Positions 46,982 through 55,319 of a DNA stretch of 64,000 nt are shown here, piece by piece. Source of the DNA: Pseudoxanthomonas sp. F37 (GTDB taxonomy: Bacteria > Pseudomonadota > Gammaproteobacteria > Xanthomonadales > Xanthomonadaceae); the NCBI RefSeq assembly GCF_022965755.1, contig NZ_CP095187.1, positions 682,001 to 746,000 on the forward strand. The letters are read 5' to 3'. Under the pieces are notes generated by a model that was not told the origin of the DNA, searched no databases, and was given only the letters and a program-made list of their open reading frames with translations. Made by a program: the position numbers and the translations under genes. Within the stretch, counting starts at the first letter, position 1, and the number at the start of each line of letters is the position of its first letter.

Positions 46982-47662
46982 ATGCCGACGAACGACACGC
47001 TGACCTTCACCGAACTGGAGCGTCGCCTGCGCGCCGTGCCCGATGGCCCGGCAGGCATTCTCAACACCCCGCCGCTGTACCGCATCGCCAACATGGTGGG
47101 GGGCGTGGGCCTTGTAGTCGCGCTCATCCCCATTGTCCTGGTGCGCCTCCTTCCGGCGGCCCCATGGATGGTCACCATGGTGCAGATGGGCTTCTCCGTC
47201 ATGGTGGTGGCATGGCTGCCGGTGTATGCCCGCCAACTCTGGACGCTGCTCGCCTCCATGTGGAAGTGGCGGCAGGAACAGGCGGAGCAACTGGACCACG
47301 ACCGCCCGGAATTCGAGGCGATCATGGTGTGGTTGTGCCAACAGCCCGCGGATGCGCTGGCCGGATGCCAGCGCATGGTGGCGCTGACCCACCGCCTTCT
47401 TGTGGCGAAGCTGGGCCTGCTGGCCGGCGGGCTCGATCGCCTCGGCGTGCTGCCGGCCCTGGTGGCCGCCTATCTGTTCCTGCGCAATGTCGGCGACATT
47501 CTCGACATGCCCCTGTGGGAACTGCTGATCGCCGCCTTCCTGATCCTCTTATGGCTGGTCATCGTGGCGGCCACCTTGATGCGCATCCGCCTGCAACTTT
47601 ACGAATCCCTGCTGTCCGAAGCACTCGCGATGAAATCCGGCTCGGCAGCCCCAGCGGCGTAG
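46982..47662 (+). CDS. Hypothetical multi-helix membrane protein
   Basis: A 226-residue protein with four predicted helices in two pairs (about 38-60, 66-88, 145-168, 176-200). The central cytoplasmic part (about 90-140) includes the WKWRQEQAEQLDHDRPEFEAIMVWL segment. I do not recognise the family. It is directly downstream of the zinc-ribbon membrane protein, with which it may form a complex. The stop is followed by a GGGCTTAAGCCC palindrome. Confidence 0.72.
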   Translation: MPTNDTLTFTELERRLRAVPDGPAGILNTPPLYRIANMVGGVGLVVALIPIVLVRLLPAAPWMVTMVQMGFSVMVVAWLPVYARQLWTLLASMWKWRQEQAEQLDHDRPEFEAIMVWLCQQPADALAGCQRMVALTHRLLVAKLGLLAGGLDRLGVLPALVAAYLFLRNVGDILDMPLWELLIAAFLILLWLVIVAATLMRIRLQLYESLLSEALAMKSGSAAPAA

Positions 47663-47669
47663 GCCGGGC

Positions 47670-47681
47670 TTAAGCCCGCCC
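47670..47681. repeat. Post-stop palindrome GGGCTTAAGCCC
   Basis: A 12-bp perfect palindrome 8 bases after the stop at 47662, followed by CGCCCTCCCATCGGTTGCGG. A similar arrangement follows the stop at 48844, with CTTCCCATCTGTCGCGG. Confidence 0.5.
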
Positions 47682-47730
47682 GCCCTCCCATCGGTTGCGG
47701 CGCGATCCAAATGGTAGGCCAGGGCCGTTT

Positions 47731-47793
47731 GCGCGCAGCTTCACCCACAATGCCGACACCGCCGACCGCATCGCTGCCGCGGGTACCGACTGA
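47731..47793 (+). pseudogene. 3' fragment of an XAC0095-like gene
   Basis: Translated it reads RSFTHNADTADRIAAAGTD-stop, clearly the last 19 residues of the 72-residue genes at 45098 and 46365 with several changes; the first 50 codons are gone. The sequence after the stop (GGCATGGCATAGTC) also matches the sequence after copy 2, so the repeated unit extends past the gene. Confidence 0.75.
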
Positions 47794-47908
47794 CGCTACG
47801 TGCCTGGCATGGCATAGTCTCCCGCAGCGCGGTGGGGTCTGCGCCCGCAAACGCACGCATCAAGGAGACGCCGCACGCGGCTTCTCCCTGCACACGACAA
47901 GGGGACAC

Positions 47909-48844
47909 ATGGTCAAGCAAGGAATGACGCGCGCATGCGCGATGGCGGCGTGCCTGGCGGCAGCGGCGATGGCAGCGCCGGCGCAGGCCACCGAGCCCTC
48001 CCACGGGCAGCGACTGATGGAGGCCATGGCGTTCGACAAAGCCTTCGAGAACAACATCATGGTCTGCCACGAAATGATGGCGAAGTACGACGTTGAGTCG
48101 GCCGTGAAGAGCAATCCGCAGATCCTTGGCGGCATCCAGCGGGGCGAGCCCGAGTTCGCCGAAGCCGAAGCGGCCTACGCCGCGATGATGGCCAGCTACT
48201 GCGACTACGACAAGACCAAGGCGAGGACGGCCTTCGCGCGCGCTCTGGACGACAGTCTCACCGTCGCCGATGCCGACGCCCTGATCGCCTTCTACGCCAC
48301 CGAACTGGGCCAGCGGTTCATCAAGGCGTCCCTTGCGGCCAACATCGCCTCCAGCCGGGTGGTCGAACCCAAGCTGGATACGGAACAGGCCACCGCCATC
48401 TTCGGCGAGAAGATCGCCGCGCTGGTCGCCCGCAGGGCTCCACCGGCGGGCCAGGAGCGCGTCGTGGGAGCGGCGCGGGCCCTGCCTTCGGCCGACGCGG
48501 CCGTGGCGCTGTCCGACCGCATCATGCAGTTCATCGTGGCGGGCAAGGCCGCCGAAGGCTTCGACCTGGCGCTACCGCACGCCCTGGTGACGAAGGCGCA
48601 GATGGACGATTTCAACAAGCAGGTGAAGACCCACCAGGACACCTGGGGCGCCCGGTTCGGAAAGAGCACCGGCTACGAGTTGCTGCGCAACGACACGATG
48701 GGCGACTCTCTGGTACGCACGGTCTTCCTCCACCGTTTCGACGAGCACGCCATCGTCTGGTACTTCGTCTGGTACCGCGGTACCCAGGGCTGGGTGTTGA
48801 CCCGCTTCGTCTTCGTCGAGGACTCCACCAAGCTGTTCGAGTAG
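47909..48844 (+). CDS. Secreted DUF2059-like protein
   Basis: A 311-residue periplasmic protein with a signal peptide (about residues 1-28, ending AQA). The first half has a DUF2059-type helical domain with the LIAFYATELGQRFIKASLAAN motif (about residues 113-135). The second half (about 190-311) is a different domain with GYELLRNDTMGDSLVRTVFLHRF and IVWYFVWYRGTQGWVLTRF, like DUF3887/NTF2-type domains. Function unknown. It is preceded by the XAC0095-like fragment and GCATAGTC, and followed by a post-stop hairpin. Confidence 0.75.
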   Translation: MVKQGMTRACAMAACLAAAAMAAPAQATEPSHGQRLMEAMAFDKAFENNIMVCHEMMAKYDVESAVKSNPQILGGIQRGEPEFAEAEAAYAAMMASYCDYDKTKARTAFARALDDSLTVADADALIAFYATELGQRFIKASLAANIASSRVVEPKLDTEQATAIFGEKIAALVARRAPPAGQERVVGAARALPSADAAVALSDRIMQFIVAGKAAEGFDLALPHALVTKAQMDDFNKQVKTHQDTWGARFGKSTGYELLRNDTMGDSLVRTVFLHRFDEHAIVWYFVWYRGTQGWVLTRFVFVEDSTKLFE

Positions 48845-48851
48845 CGCGTAG

Positions 48852-48868
48852 GGTGGGCTCTGCCCACC
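48852..48868. repeat. Post-stop hairpin GGTGGGC-TCT-GCCCACC
   Basis: A perfect 7-bp stem with a 3-base loop 8 bases after the stop at 48844. Similar hairpins follow the stops at 55559 and, on the minus strand, 56300. Confidence 0.6.
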
Positions 48869-48926
48869 TTCCCATCTGTCGCGGTGCGGCCAAACGGTGG
48901 GCCAGAGTGCCCCTGTGTTCGGGCCC

Positions 48927-48955
48927 TCTGCTTCACCCACCTGGCCGACACCCCG
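48927..48955 (+). pseudogene. Short fragment of an XAC0095-like gene
   Basis: CTGCTTCACCCACCTGGCCG followed by ACACC is identical to the stretch in the genes at 45098 and 46365 encoding CFTHLADT; the match ends at CGCCAGG. It is the most decayed of four copies. Confidence 0.6.
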
Positions 48956-48982
48956 CCAGGAATGCGCATCCGCACCGGGCCC

Positions 48983-50152
48983 TCACCGATACTCCACCAA
49001 CGCCCACACGTGCTCATCGCTGCTGCTGACCACACGCAGGATGTTGACGGATTTCCCCTCCGGCACCACGGCCAGAATCCCCGCCAGCGCGAAGTCCGGA
49101 TACTTGGGATAGTCGCTCCGCAGGTACGTGGCCGTGCGCGTCTTCGCCGTGGTGCCCCCCAGCGGGCGCGCGGCAACATCCAGCGTCACGATGTCGCGCG
49201 GCTTCTGGTTGGCATCGAATGCCCCCACGTAAAGCCAACCCTGACGCGTGACCGTGCCGGCGCTGCCCGACGTGCCCGTCGCACCGCCAAGACTGCCCCC
49301 CAGCAAACGGCTGAGGTCCGCGAACGACTTCTCGCCCAGTGCCCCGGACAGGTTCGACAGCCCCCGGAAGACACCCTCACCGCTAGCGGCATCGGCCTTG
49401 GGAAGCCCATCCTTCGATGAGCCCGAGCGCCGCGTCGCCAACACCCTGCCGGTCAGGTAGATGTCGCTGTCGTTGTGCAGCAGCGTCTTCAGGCTCTGGA
49501 TGGCGTCCAGCACCTTGCGCATGTTGTCCTGGTTGAGCGTGGAGACCCGCGGCGTATAGGTATCCACCGCCTTGCCATGGATGCCCTGGATGGTGAACAG
49601 CAGCGTGCCATCCACCTGTCCCTTCTCGGCGGCGGCGGCAATGCCCAGAAGATCGCCCAGGTTCAGACCGGACGTGTTGGTCTTGATCTGCGCATACACG
49701 CGCGCACCCACACCCACCTTGTGCATCTCCCCGTCCAGGGCAATACCGTTGGCATCCGTGGGCTGCACCACAAGGAACCTGGCCCACTGCGAGACGATCT
49801 CGTACGAACTGCCCTTGTGGCTGATCGTCGCCCCCATGAAGCCGGCGTTGGCGCCGTACGTCAGGTCGCGGACGGACACGTAGTCCTCGCCATCGGGAAG
49901 CGCCGAGAGCCAGCAGTCCCGGCGCTGCTTCATGATCTCCTTCGAGATGCCGGCCGTCATGCACTCGGCGGGAATGGGATTGCCTGCATAACGCTTCGGA
50001 TCGTAGTTGATCGGATCGATGGGCTCGAAGGCGATGTGCCGTGACAGCATGCCCTGGTCCAGGCCACCCCCGTCCACCTTTCCGCTGCCTGTCGTGGTGC
50101 ATGCCGTCATGGCCAGTGCCATGACGGCGACGAACGCGCGCGCGCTTTTCAT
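48983..50152 (-). CDS. Hypothetical lipoprotein
   Basis: A 389-residue lipoprotein: the signal MKSARAFVAVMALAMTAC ends at lipobox C18. The mature part starts with a low-complexity TTTGSGKVDGGG stretch and has four further cysteine-free domains by eye, with a glycine/serine-rich linker near residues 270-305. I do not recognise the family. A GGAGGAAGG site abuts the ATG. It is divergent from the lipoprotein/lysozyme cluster starting at 50422, from which 269 bases separate it, so the two may share a control region. Confidence 0.78.
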   Translation of the reverse strand: MKSARAFVAVMALAMTACTTTGSGKVDGGGLDQGMLSRHIAFEPIDPINYDPKRYAGNPIPAECMTAGISKEIMKQRRDCWLSALPDGEDYVSVRDLTYGANAGFMGATISHKGSSYEIVSQWARFLVVQPTDANGIALDGEMHKVGVGARVYAQIKTNTSGLNLGDLLGIAAAAEKGQVDGTLLFTIQGIHGKAVDTYTPRVSTLNQDNMRKVLDAIQSLKTLLHNDSDIYLTGRVLATRRSGSSKDGLPKADAASGEGVFRGLSNLSGALGEKSFADLSRLLGGSLGGATGTSGSAGTVTRQGWLYVGAFDANQKPRDIVTLDVAARPLGGTTAKTRTATYLRSDYPKYPDFALAGILAVVPEGKSVNILRVVSSSDEHVWALVEYR

Positions 50153-50421
50153 CCTTCCTCCGCTGATAAGGAACGGTCATGAAGTCAGCATTTCCCCCGA
50201 CGCCCCCGCCCCACCGGGAGCACCTGCCGTGCTTATAGCCGAATATTCCAGCCGCTGCGCGAGTAAATGGATTTACTGCCTGTCCGGGCCGTTGGACGTT
50301 GCGCCGCCAGATCGAGGCGTTCTCTGACGTCGCAGTAAGAAAATTCCTAGCCCGGAAAGGTAGGACCAGAGTCTATCCCTAGCTAGACTGCTACCCGTGT
50401 GACAGGTGGCAGGAGAACCGC

Positions 50422-50739
50422 ATGGCAATCCGAAGCTCCATGGTGGCCACACTGGCGAGCTTTCTACTGTTCTCGAGCGTTGGCATGGCGGCTTGCACGT
50501 CCAGCCCGCCCGTGCGCGCTGCTAAAGCCGATTTCAACGGCAAGTGGTCAGTGCAATGGTGCGACAAGACCGATCCGGATGCGGCCTGTGGAGGATTCCA
50601 CGTCGCCATCGGCAATACGGCCATCCTGACGATAGAAAGCCTGCGTAGCAGCGGAATCCATCTTGTCGAGGCAACCATCGAGGGTCCCTGCCGCACTCAA
50701 GGTCAAGCGCGAATCAGCGTCGCAGCAATGTCGAGCTGA
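50422..50739 (+). CDS. Truncated cysteine-containing lipoprotein, paralogue of the 51648 gene
   Basis: A 105-residue lipoprotein: lipobox VGMAAC, then the family motif GKWSVQWCDKTDPDAACGGFHV. Compared with the 177-residue paralogue at 51648 it lacks about 33 internal residues after CGGFHV, rejoining at AIGNTAILTIESL, and its C-terminus is replaced after EATIEG by frameshifted sequence at a junction with an LprI-like fragment. A good AGGAGA site precedes the ATG. Both deletions suggest a decayed copy, though a short product could still be made. Confidence 0.65.
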   Translation: MAIRSSMVATLASFLLFSSVGMAACTSSPPVRAAKADFNGKWSVQWCDKTDPDAACGGFHVAIGNTAILTIESLRSSGIHLVEATIEGPCRTQGQARISVAAMSS

Positions 50740-50908
50740 TATGGACCGCGCCCATGCTGCTTGGGAGACGGAGCGTGATAGAGCATGCTGTGAAGAGACG
50801 GAAGTAGATGAAGGAGGCTTGGTGCGGCCGATGCTCATCAGTGTCTGCAAAACTCGCGCCACCAGAGCACGCATCCTTCTTTTGAAAGAGATGGGTGCCT
50901 ATCCGTGA
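50695..50908 (+). pseudogene. C-terminal fragment of an LprI-like gene
   Basis: The frame reading QCRADMDRAHAAWETERDRA..CC, GGLVRPMLISVCKTRATRAR to the stop at 50906-50908 is the counterpart of the last third of the LprI-like gene at 52178 (ECRAEMDRAHAGW.., GGSMYPMLLSSCKTAATRAR). The start, signal and N-terminal half are missing; the sequence is fused to the truncated lipoprotein gene in another frame. Confidence 0.75.
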
Positions 50909-50969
50909 GGGCAGTGATCAAATGGTGCCCATCGTTAGTCAGTGTCGGAGTAGGGCAGGGAGAAGCTGC

Positions 50970-51515
50970 ATGGTCTGTGGAAAAACTAGTGCGGGCCGCC
51001 ATCCGCGATTGGGCCTGGCCGTTGGCTTATGCGCAGGCTTGGCAGCTTGTGCCTCCGGTCCAATCGTCCAAACGAACAAGCCGGACTTCACGGGGGCTTG
51101 GTCAGCCAAGTGGTGCGACCCGGAGTATCCCCAGGCTGAGTGCGGCAACTTTGTCTTGCATCTCGTTCAGCGCGGCGAACGAATCTGCGGCCAACACTTC
51201 GCCGCTACGCCGAGACTGTCCAAGCTCGAGGAAGGTGAGCCGGGCTCGGTGCTGGGCAAAGCCGTTGGCAACACTGCCGTACTGCTGATTGACAACGCGC
51301 GATCTGGCGAGCGGAACATCGCTGTTGTGAATCTCACGCTAGAGGGCCTGCAATGGCATGTTGTAGGGACGGTGATACAGGGAGAACGGCCGTGGGACAG
51401 CATCATCGGCGGAGACTGGCTGTTGAGCAACGACAGGTCGGAAGGTGGCGCATCTGCGCTGCGCGAACTGGAGGAACTTCCTTGCCACTGGCCGGATGAG
51501 GTCCCGTCTGGCTAG
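50970..51515 (+). CDS. Cysteine-containing lipoprotein, intact paralogue
   Basis: A 181-residue lipoprotein with lipobox LAAC (about residue 27) and the family motif GAWSAKWCDPEYPQAECGNFVL, equivalent to the WCD..CGGF motif of the 51648 product but with about 40% identity by eye. Like that protein it has a GQHFAATPRLSKLEEG segment followed by AVGNTAVLLIDNARSG. A strong AGGGAGA site fixes ATG 50970. No known domain is recognised. Its place between two related sets suggests a third immunity-like gene for a related effector. Confidence 0.75.
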   Translation: MVCGKTSAGRHPRLGLAVGLCAGLAACASGPIVQTNKPDFTGAWSAKWCDPEYPQAECGNFVLHLVQRGERICGQHFAATPRLSKLEEGEPGSVLGKAVGNTAVLLIDNARSGERNIAVVNLTLEGLQWHVVGTVIQGERPWDSIIGGDWLLSNDRSEGGASALRELEELPCHWPDEVPSG

Positions 51516-51647
51516 CCACGAGTCAAGGCATAGCGCTATCAAGGATTCGTACCCAGAACCAATACGATCCACTGCGCGGAAAATCACCATGACGCTTGCT
51601 CTTCTCTGGAAGACTGCCGCCTGTCAGGAAAAGGTCAGGAGGACCCG

Positions 51648-52181
51648 ATGGACATCCCAAGATTCGCAGCTGGCACACTGGCGAGATTTCTACTCTTCTC
51701 GAGCGTTGGCATGGCGGCTTGCGCGTCGAGCCCGCCCGTGCGCGCTGCTAAAGCCGGTTTCAACGGCAAGTGGTCAGTGCAATGGTGCGACAAGACCGAT
51801 CCGGATGCGGACTGTGGAGGATTCCACGTCGTTCTTACCCAGGTAGACGACAGGATCAGCGGCGAATCCTTCGGCGCGAGCCCACGGCTTTCCCAGATCG
51901 ACGAAGGCGGGAATGTTCACGGCATCGCCATCGGCAATACGGCCATCCTGACGATAGAAAGCCTGCGTAGCGGCGGAATCTGTCTTGTCGAGGCAACCAT
52001 CGAGGGTCGCTGCATGCATTGGAAGATGCGGGATACCGTTCGTGAAAGCGAACGGGACATCGACATCATTGCAACGGACGAGGTGCTGGTGAAGTCCCGT
52101 GACGCCCCGTTGCAACAGGATGCGAGCACGAAAGATGAGAGAACCTGCGTTGCTGTCGTTCAATTGAAGGGGAATCGATGA
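51648..52181 (+). CDS. Cysteine-containing lipoprotein, candidate immunity protein
   Basis: A 177-residue lipoprotein (lipobox VGMAAC) of the same family as the 50422 and 50970 products, with WCDKTDPDADCGGFHVVL and the ASPRLSQIDEGGN segment complete. A strong AGGAGG site precedes the ATG. Its stop overlaps the start of the LprI-like gene, and the lysozyme gene follows 60 bases later, so the three appear to be one operon. Small periplasmic lipoproteins encoded next to secreted lysozymes are commonly immunity proteins; that role is inferred from position. Confidence 0.75.
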   Translation: MDIPRFAAGTLARFLLFSSVGMAACASSPPVRAAKAGFNGKWSVQWCDKTDPDADCGGFHVVLTQVDDRISGESFGASPRLSQIDEGGNVHGIAIGNTAILTIESLRSGGICLVEATIEGRCMHWKMRDTVRESERDIDIIATDEVLVKSRDAPLQQDASTKDERTCVAVVQLKGNR

Positions 52182-52813
52182 TGGCTTGTCGGGTACTCGA
52201 TCAGGCAGACCGCGATCGCAAGCTGCATGCGGAGATTCCGCTTCCGATGTATGTCGGCTCGATAGGCAGCAAGAGAGTCCTTGCGGTCCCGCGGGAGGGG
52301 GTCTTGAGAATAGGCGCAGTGCTATTGATGGTCGCCGTCCTGGCTGCTTGCGAGCAGACCGCCCCCACGAAGTCTGCGTACTCTTCGGAGGAGCCCATTG
52401 GCAAGACCGCCCCGGCGTCCGGGACCGCCGGTCCGGATCAATCCAGGGTGATGGAAGAACTTTCTGCCCGTAGCCGGATTCCGGTTTCTGAACTGCGGGT
52501 GTTGCTGGGTGATTGTTCGCGCACACAGCTCGCCATGACCCTCTGCGCGTCTCGAAACCTTGTTGCTGCGGAACTGGAGTTGGATGCCGAACGGGAAGCG
52601 AAGCGGGCGTCGGTGGTGCCGGAATGTCGAGCTGAGATGGATCGTGCGCACGCTGGCTGGAAGGCGGAGCGTGACCGCCTCTGTAGTGAAGAGACGGAAG
52701 AGGACAAGGGGGGCTCGATGTATCCCATGCTCCTGAGTTCCTGCAAGACGGCGGCCACCAGGGCGCGCATCCTCTTCGTGAAAGAGGCGGCCGCATGTCC
52801 AGGAGAGCGCTAG
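52178..52813 (+). CDS. LprI-like (DUF1311) lysozyme-inhibitor-type lipoprotein
   Basis: A 211-residue product whose C-terminal part fits the LprI/DUF1311 family: CSRTQLAMTLC, ELELDAEREA, MDRAHAGWKAERDRLC, GGSMYPMLLSSCKTAATRAR. LprI of Mycobacterium tuberculosis inhibits lysozyme. A lipoprotein signal (RIGAVLLMVAVLAAC) lies at residues 45-59, late for the chosen start. ATG 52178 overlaps the upstream stop and has AAGGGG before it, whereas TTG 52304 with GGGAGG would place the signal at the N-terminus and may be the true start. It lies directly before the GH24 lysozyme gene, so immunity against that enzyme is likely. Confidence 0.78.
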   Translation: MMACRVLDQADRDRKLHAEIPLPMYVGSIGSKRVLAVPREGVLRIGAVLLMVAVLAACEQTAPTKSAYSSEEPIGKTAPASGTAGPDQSRVMEELSARSRIPVSELRVLLGDCSRTQLAMTLCASRNLVAAELELDAEREAKRASVVPECRAEMDRAHAGWKAERDRLCSEETEEDKGGSMYPMLLSSCKTAATRARILFVKEAAACPGER

Positions 52814-52873
52814 GGCAGAATCTCGTTCGCCCTGAGTGGATACACGGCACGAATCAAGCCAAGGAGAAGGTGC

Positions 52874-54622
52874 ATGCCCATCGACTATCACGAGCAGACG
52901 GAAGAAGAGTATCGCCGCCGGGCCAGCGTAATGATCCAGAACTTCGAAGGCTATCGCGCCGCGCCCTACGACGCGGAGGATGGCAAGGCGACGATTGGTT
53001 TTGGCTATACGTTCAATCGCAACAACAATCTCGAACTGTGGGACAGGGCCGGCGTGCAGCTGTCTCAGGCCGAGCGCCAGCAGTTGATCGCTATTGATAG
53101 GGCGCTAGATGGACATAAGACGGCGCTCGGGCTCGCGTTCGATGTGCGGATAACGCGCGAAGAAGCCCGGAGCTTGCTCGAGAACGCCAGTCTTTCGACA
53201 CATGAACGCCCGGCTACGAATCTGGAAATGCCCTTCTCCGATGAGCGCGCGGTTGTGGTGTCACTTACGTACAACCGTGGCCCGGGGCGCATGGCAACCC
53301 ACATGCAGGGGTTCAACGATGCCGTCACGGACGGCGACCGCGCGGAAGCATGGTATCAACTGCGTTACAACAGCCGCGGGACGAACGCCGATCCCGACGT
53401 GCAGTTGGGGTTGCGCGCCCGCCGCAACATGGAAGCCCAGATCTTCGGTCTCTACAATGATCCGTTGAATGTGTCGCCCGAAGAGGCGCGCAGCGTCTAC
53501 AGAATGTTCCAGCTCCATCGCGACGATATTCTCGAGAACGAGCGCAGTTGGGGGGTAGATCTGGATGGCAACCCGGCACGAAGCAACGCTGTCGCGCAGG
53601 CCAACAACAACTATCCCGATCTGGTCCAAGAATACGGACAAGTTCAGACATTGGCCGCTGCTCTTGAGCCCGCCAGGAACAGACTTCTGGAGGATCTCAG
53701 ACAAGAGAATCCTGATCTTGCCGATCGCCTTCAGAATGAAGACTTCGCAACCACTGCCATCTATCTGGATCCGGGAAGAGGTCTGCGCACCGGCAATGCG
53801 CTTCGCCAGGACCAGCGCAACAATACCCAGCAGGACGTCGACGAGAACCATGCCGCCACCCTCGATTCCCGCAGGATGCAAGGCAATGTCGAGATCGCAG
53901 GCAACGACCTGCTGATCGGCGACGGCGGCAACGACACCCTGCGGTCGCATCGTGGCGATGACATTCTGATCGGCGGGCAGGGCCGCGACCGGATGGAAGG
54001 CGGTGAAGGCCGGGACACCTACGTGGTCGACGCGGGCGACAGCGTGATGGACGGCGACGGCATGGGCGAGGTGCGCTGGGGCGGGCGGGCGCTGACAGGT
54101 GGCACGCGGGCGGCATCGGATCCCGTGGATACCTATCGCAGCGAAGACGGGCGCTTCATCTACGCGCTGGACAACACTACGCTCTCGGTCACCGACACGT
54201 GGGCTTCGGTTCCGGCGTTGCCGAGCCCTGTAGTGGTCGAGAATTTCCAGAACGGCCAGTTGGGGATCACCCTGGGCGGGCCGCAGACAGATCCGCACCG
54301 TCCGGAAGACCAGCGGCACGGGGAGGGGCGCGGGCCCGACAGCGCCGTCCCGCCCGGTCCAGCCTCCGCGCCTGACGTCGAGGATCGCCGAAGCGGACGC
54401 GACCCTGAGCGCGGGCCATTCAACGATCCTTTCGTCAACCAGGCCTATGCAGCCCTGTTGGCCGGCGATGGAAGGGAACTTGACCGTGTTGCCCGCGAGT
54501 TCTCCCGATCGCCGGAGGGGCAGCGCATGGCGCAGATGGGCGACCAGTGGCTGGCCCAGCAGCAGCGAGTGGACGAGCAGCAACGAAGCCAGACACAGCA
54601 GGGACCGGCCATGCGCATGTGA
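52874..54622 (+). CDS. GH24 (phage-type) lysozyme with RTX repeats, candidate secreted effector
   Basis: A 582-residue protein without a signal peptide. Residues 10-195 are a T4-lysozyme-like GH24 domain: E25 in NFEGYRAAPYDAEDGKATIG and T40 keep the 15-residue spacing of the E11/T26 pair in T4 lysozyme, with D33 or D36 as the second acid. Residues 343-390 contain RTX-type nonapeptides (GNDLLIGDGGNDTL, GDDILIGGQGRDRM), which bind calcium outside the cell. A Pro/Gly-rich linker (470-515) leads to a Gln-rich C-terminal tail (about 515-582). Absence of a signal peptide with RTX repeats implies type I, IV or VI export. Strong AAGGAGAAGG site. The upstream LprI-like gene would protect the producer. 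Confidence 0.85.
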   Translation: MPIDYHEQTEEEYRRRASVMIQNFEGYRAAPYDAEDGKATIGFGYTFNRNNNLELWDRAGVQLSQAERQQLIAIDRALDGHKTALGLAFDVRITREEARSLLENASLSTHERPATNLEMPFSDERAVVVSLTYNRGPGRMATHMQGFNDAVTDGDRAEAWYQLRYNSRGTNADPDVQLGLRARRNMEAQIFGLYNDPLNVSPEEARSVYRMFQLHRDDILENERSWGVDLDGNPARSNAVAQANNNYPDLVQEYGQVQTLAAALEPARNRLLEDLRQENPDLADRLQNEDFATTAIYLDPGRGLRTGNALRQDQRNNTQQDVDENHAATLDSRRMQGNVEIAGNDLLIGDGGNDTLRSHRGDDILIGGQGRDRMEGGEGRDTYVVDAGDSVMDGDGMGEVRWGGRALTGGTRAASDPVDTYRSEDGRFIYALDNTTLSVTDTWASVPALPSPVVVENFQNGQLGITLGGPQTDPHRPEDQRHGEGRGPDSAVPPGPASAPDVEDRRSGRDPERGPFNDPFVNQAYAALLAGDGRELDRVAREFSRSPEGQRMAQMGDQWLAQQQRVDEQQRSQTQQGPAMRM

Positions 54623-54652
54623 TGCGCACCACCCACGCGCAGGAGTACAAGG

Positions 54653-55195
54653 ATGAACAACGCGGACGCGGAAAGCGCCATCAAGGCCATCTTGATGCTG
54701 CGCTCGGAGATGGCCCAACGCGAAGCGCAGATGAGTGCTTCGTTCAGTCAGCAAATCCAATCGTTGCAACAGCAAGTGAGCCAGTTCCGGCACGAAGTGG
54801 CCGGGATTGTCAGCGGGGCCAGCGCCCGGATCGCCACGGAGGCCAAGGAAGCGGTATCCCCCGTCGCCAGCGAGTACGACCGCGCCGTATCGGCGGCATC
54901 CGCGAAGCTGCACGCAGCGGGCAAGACCGTCTGGATGTGGTTCGCGGCGGCCGCCGCCATCCTGTTGCTGGTGCTGCTTGTCGGCGGGGTCGTGCTGGGC
55001 TACTACCGTCGGGAGCTCTCCACCGCCAAGGAAGAGCTCCATCGCTACGAGGATGCGATCCCCGTCCTCGAAGCCTATTACGCATCCGATGTTGTCATCT
55101 GCGGCGACCGTGTGTGCGCCAACATCGATCCCAAGGGGCAGCGAACCGGGGACAAACGCCAGTACGTCCAGGTTCAACCGCGGCCCCGCCAGTGA
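54653..55195 (+). CDS. Hypothetical coiled-coil membrane protein downstream of the lysozyme
   Basis: A 180-residue protein: N-terminal coiled coil (about residues 10-65, SFSQQIQSLQQQVSQFRHEV), one membrane helix (about 97-120, AAAAAILLLVLLVGGVVLGYY) and a small C-terminal domain with a cysteine pair in VVICGDRVCANIDPKG. Similar tails occur in small proteins of mobile elements, but I cannot name the family. It lies 30 bases after the lysozyme stop with a good AGGAGTACAAGG site, so it is the last gene of the operon and may help effector delivery or be part of the donor element. Confidence 0.72.
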   Translation: MNNADAESAIKAILMLRSEMAQREAQMSASFSQQIQSLQQQVSQFRHEVAGIVSGASARIATEAKEAVSPVASEYDRAVSAASAKLHAAGKTVWMWFAAAAAILLLVLLVGGVVLGYYRRELSTAKEELHRYEDAIPVLEAYYASDVVICGDRVCANIDPKGQRTGDKRQYVQVQPRPRQ

Positions 55196-55319
55196 GTTTC
55201 GAGGGCACACGCCGCAAGGCGGGTACGGGGTCTCCTTGGGGCTGCGTGCATCGATCGGGGCCATCCGCCCGCTTCACACCGCCACGGTTACCCTGATGCC
55301 TCTCCCACGAGGCATCACC

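Noticed and set aside
52874..54622. Prophage endolysin
   Set aside because: No phage structural, replication or integrase genes are nearby, and the RTX repeats with a long C-terminal tail and adjacent inhibitor genes are unlike a phage lysis cassette.
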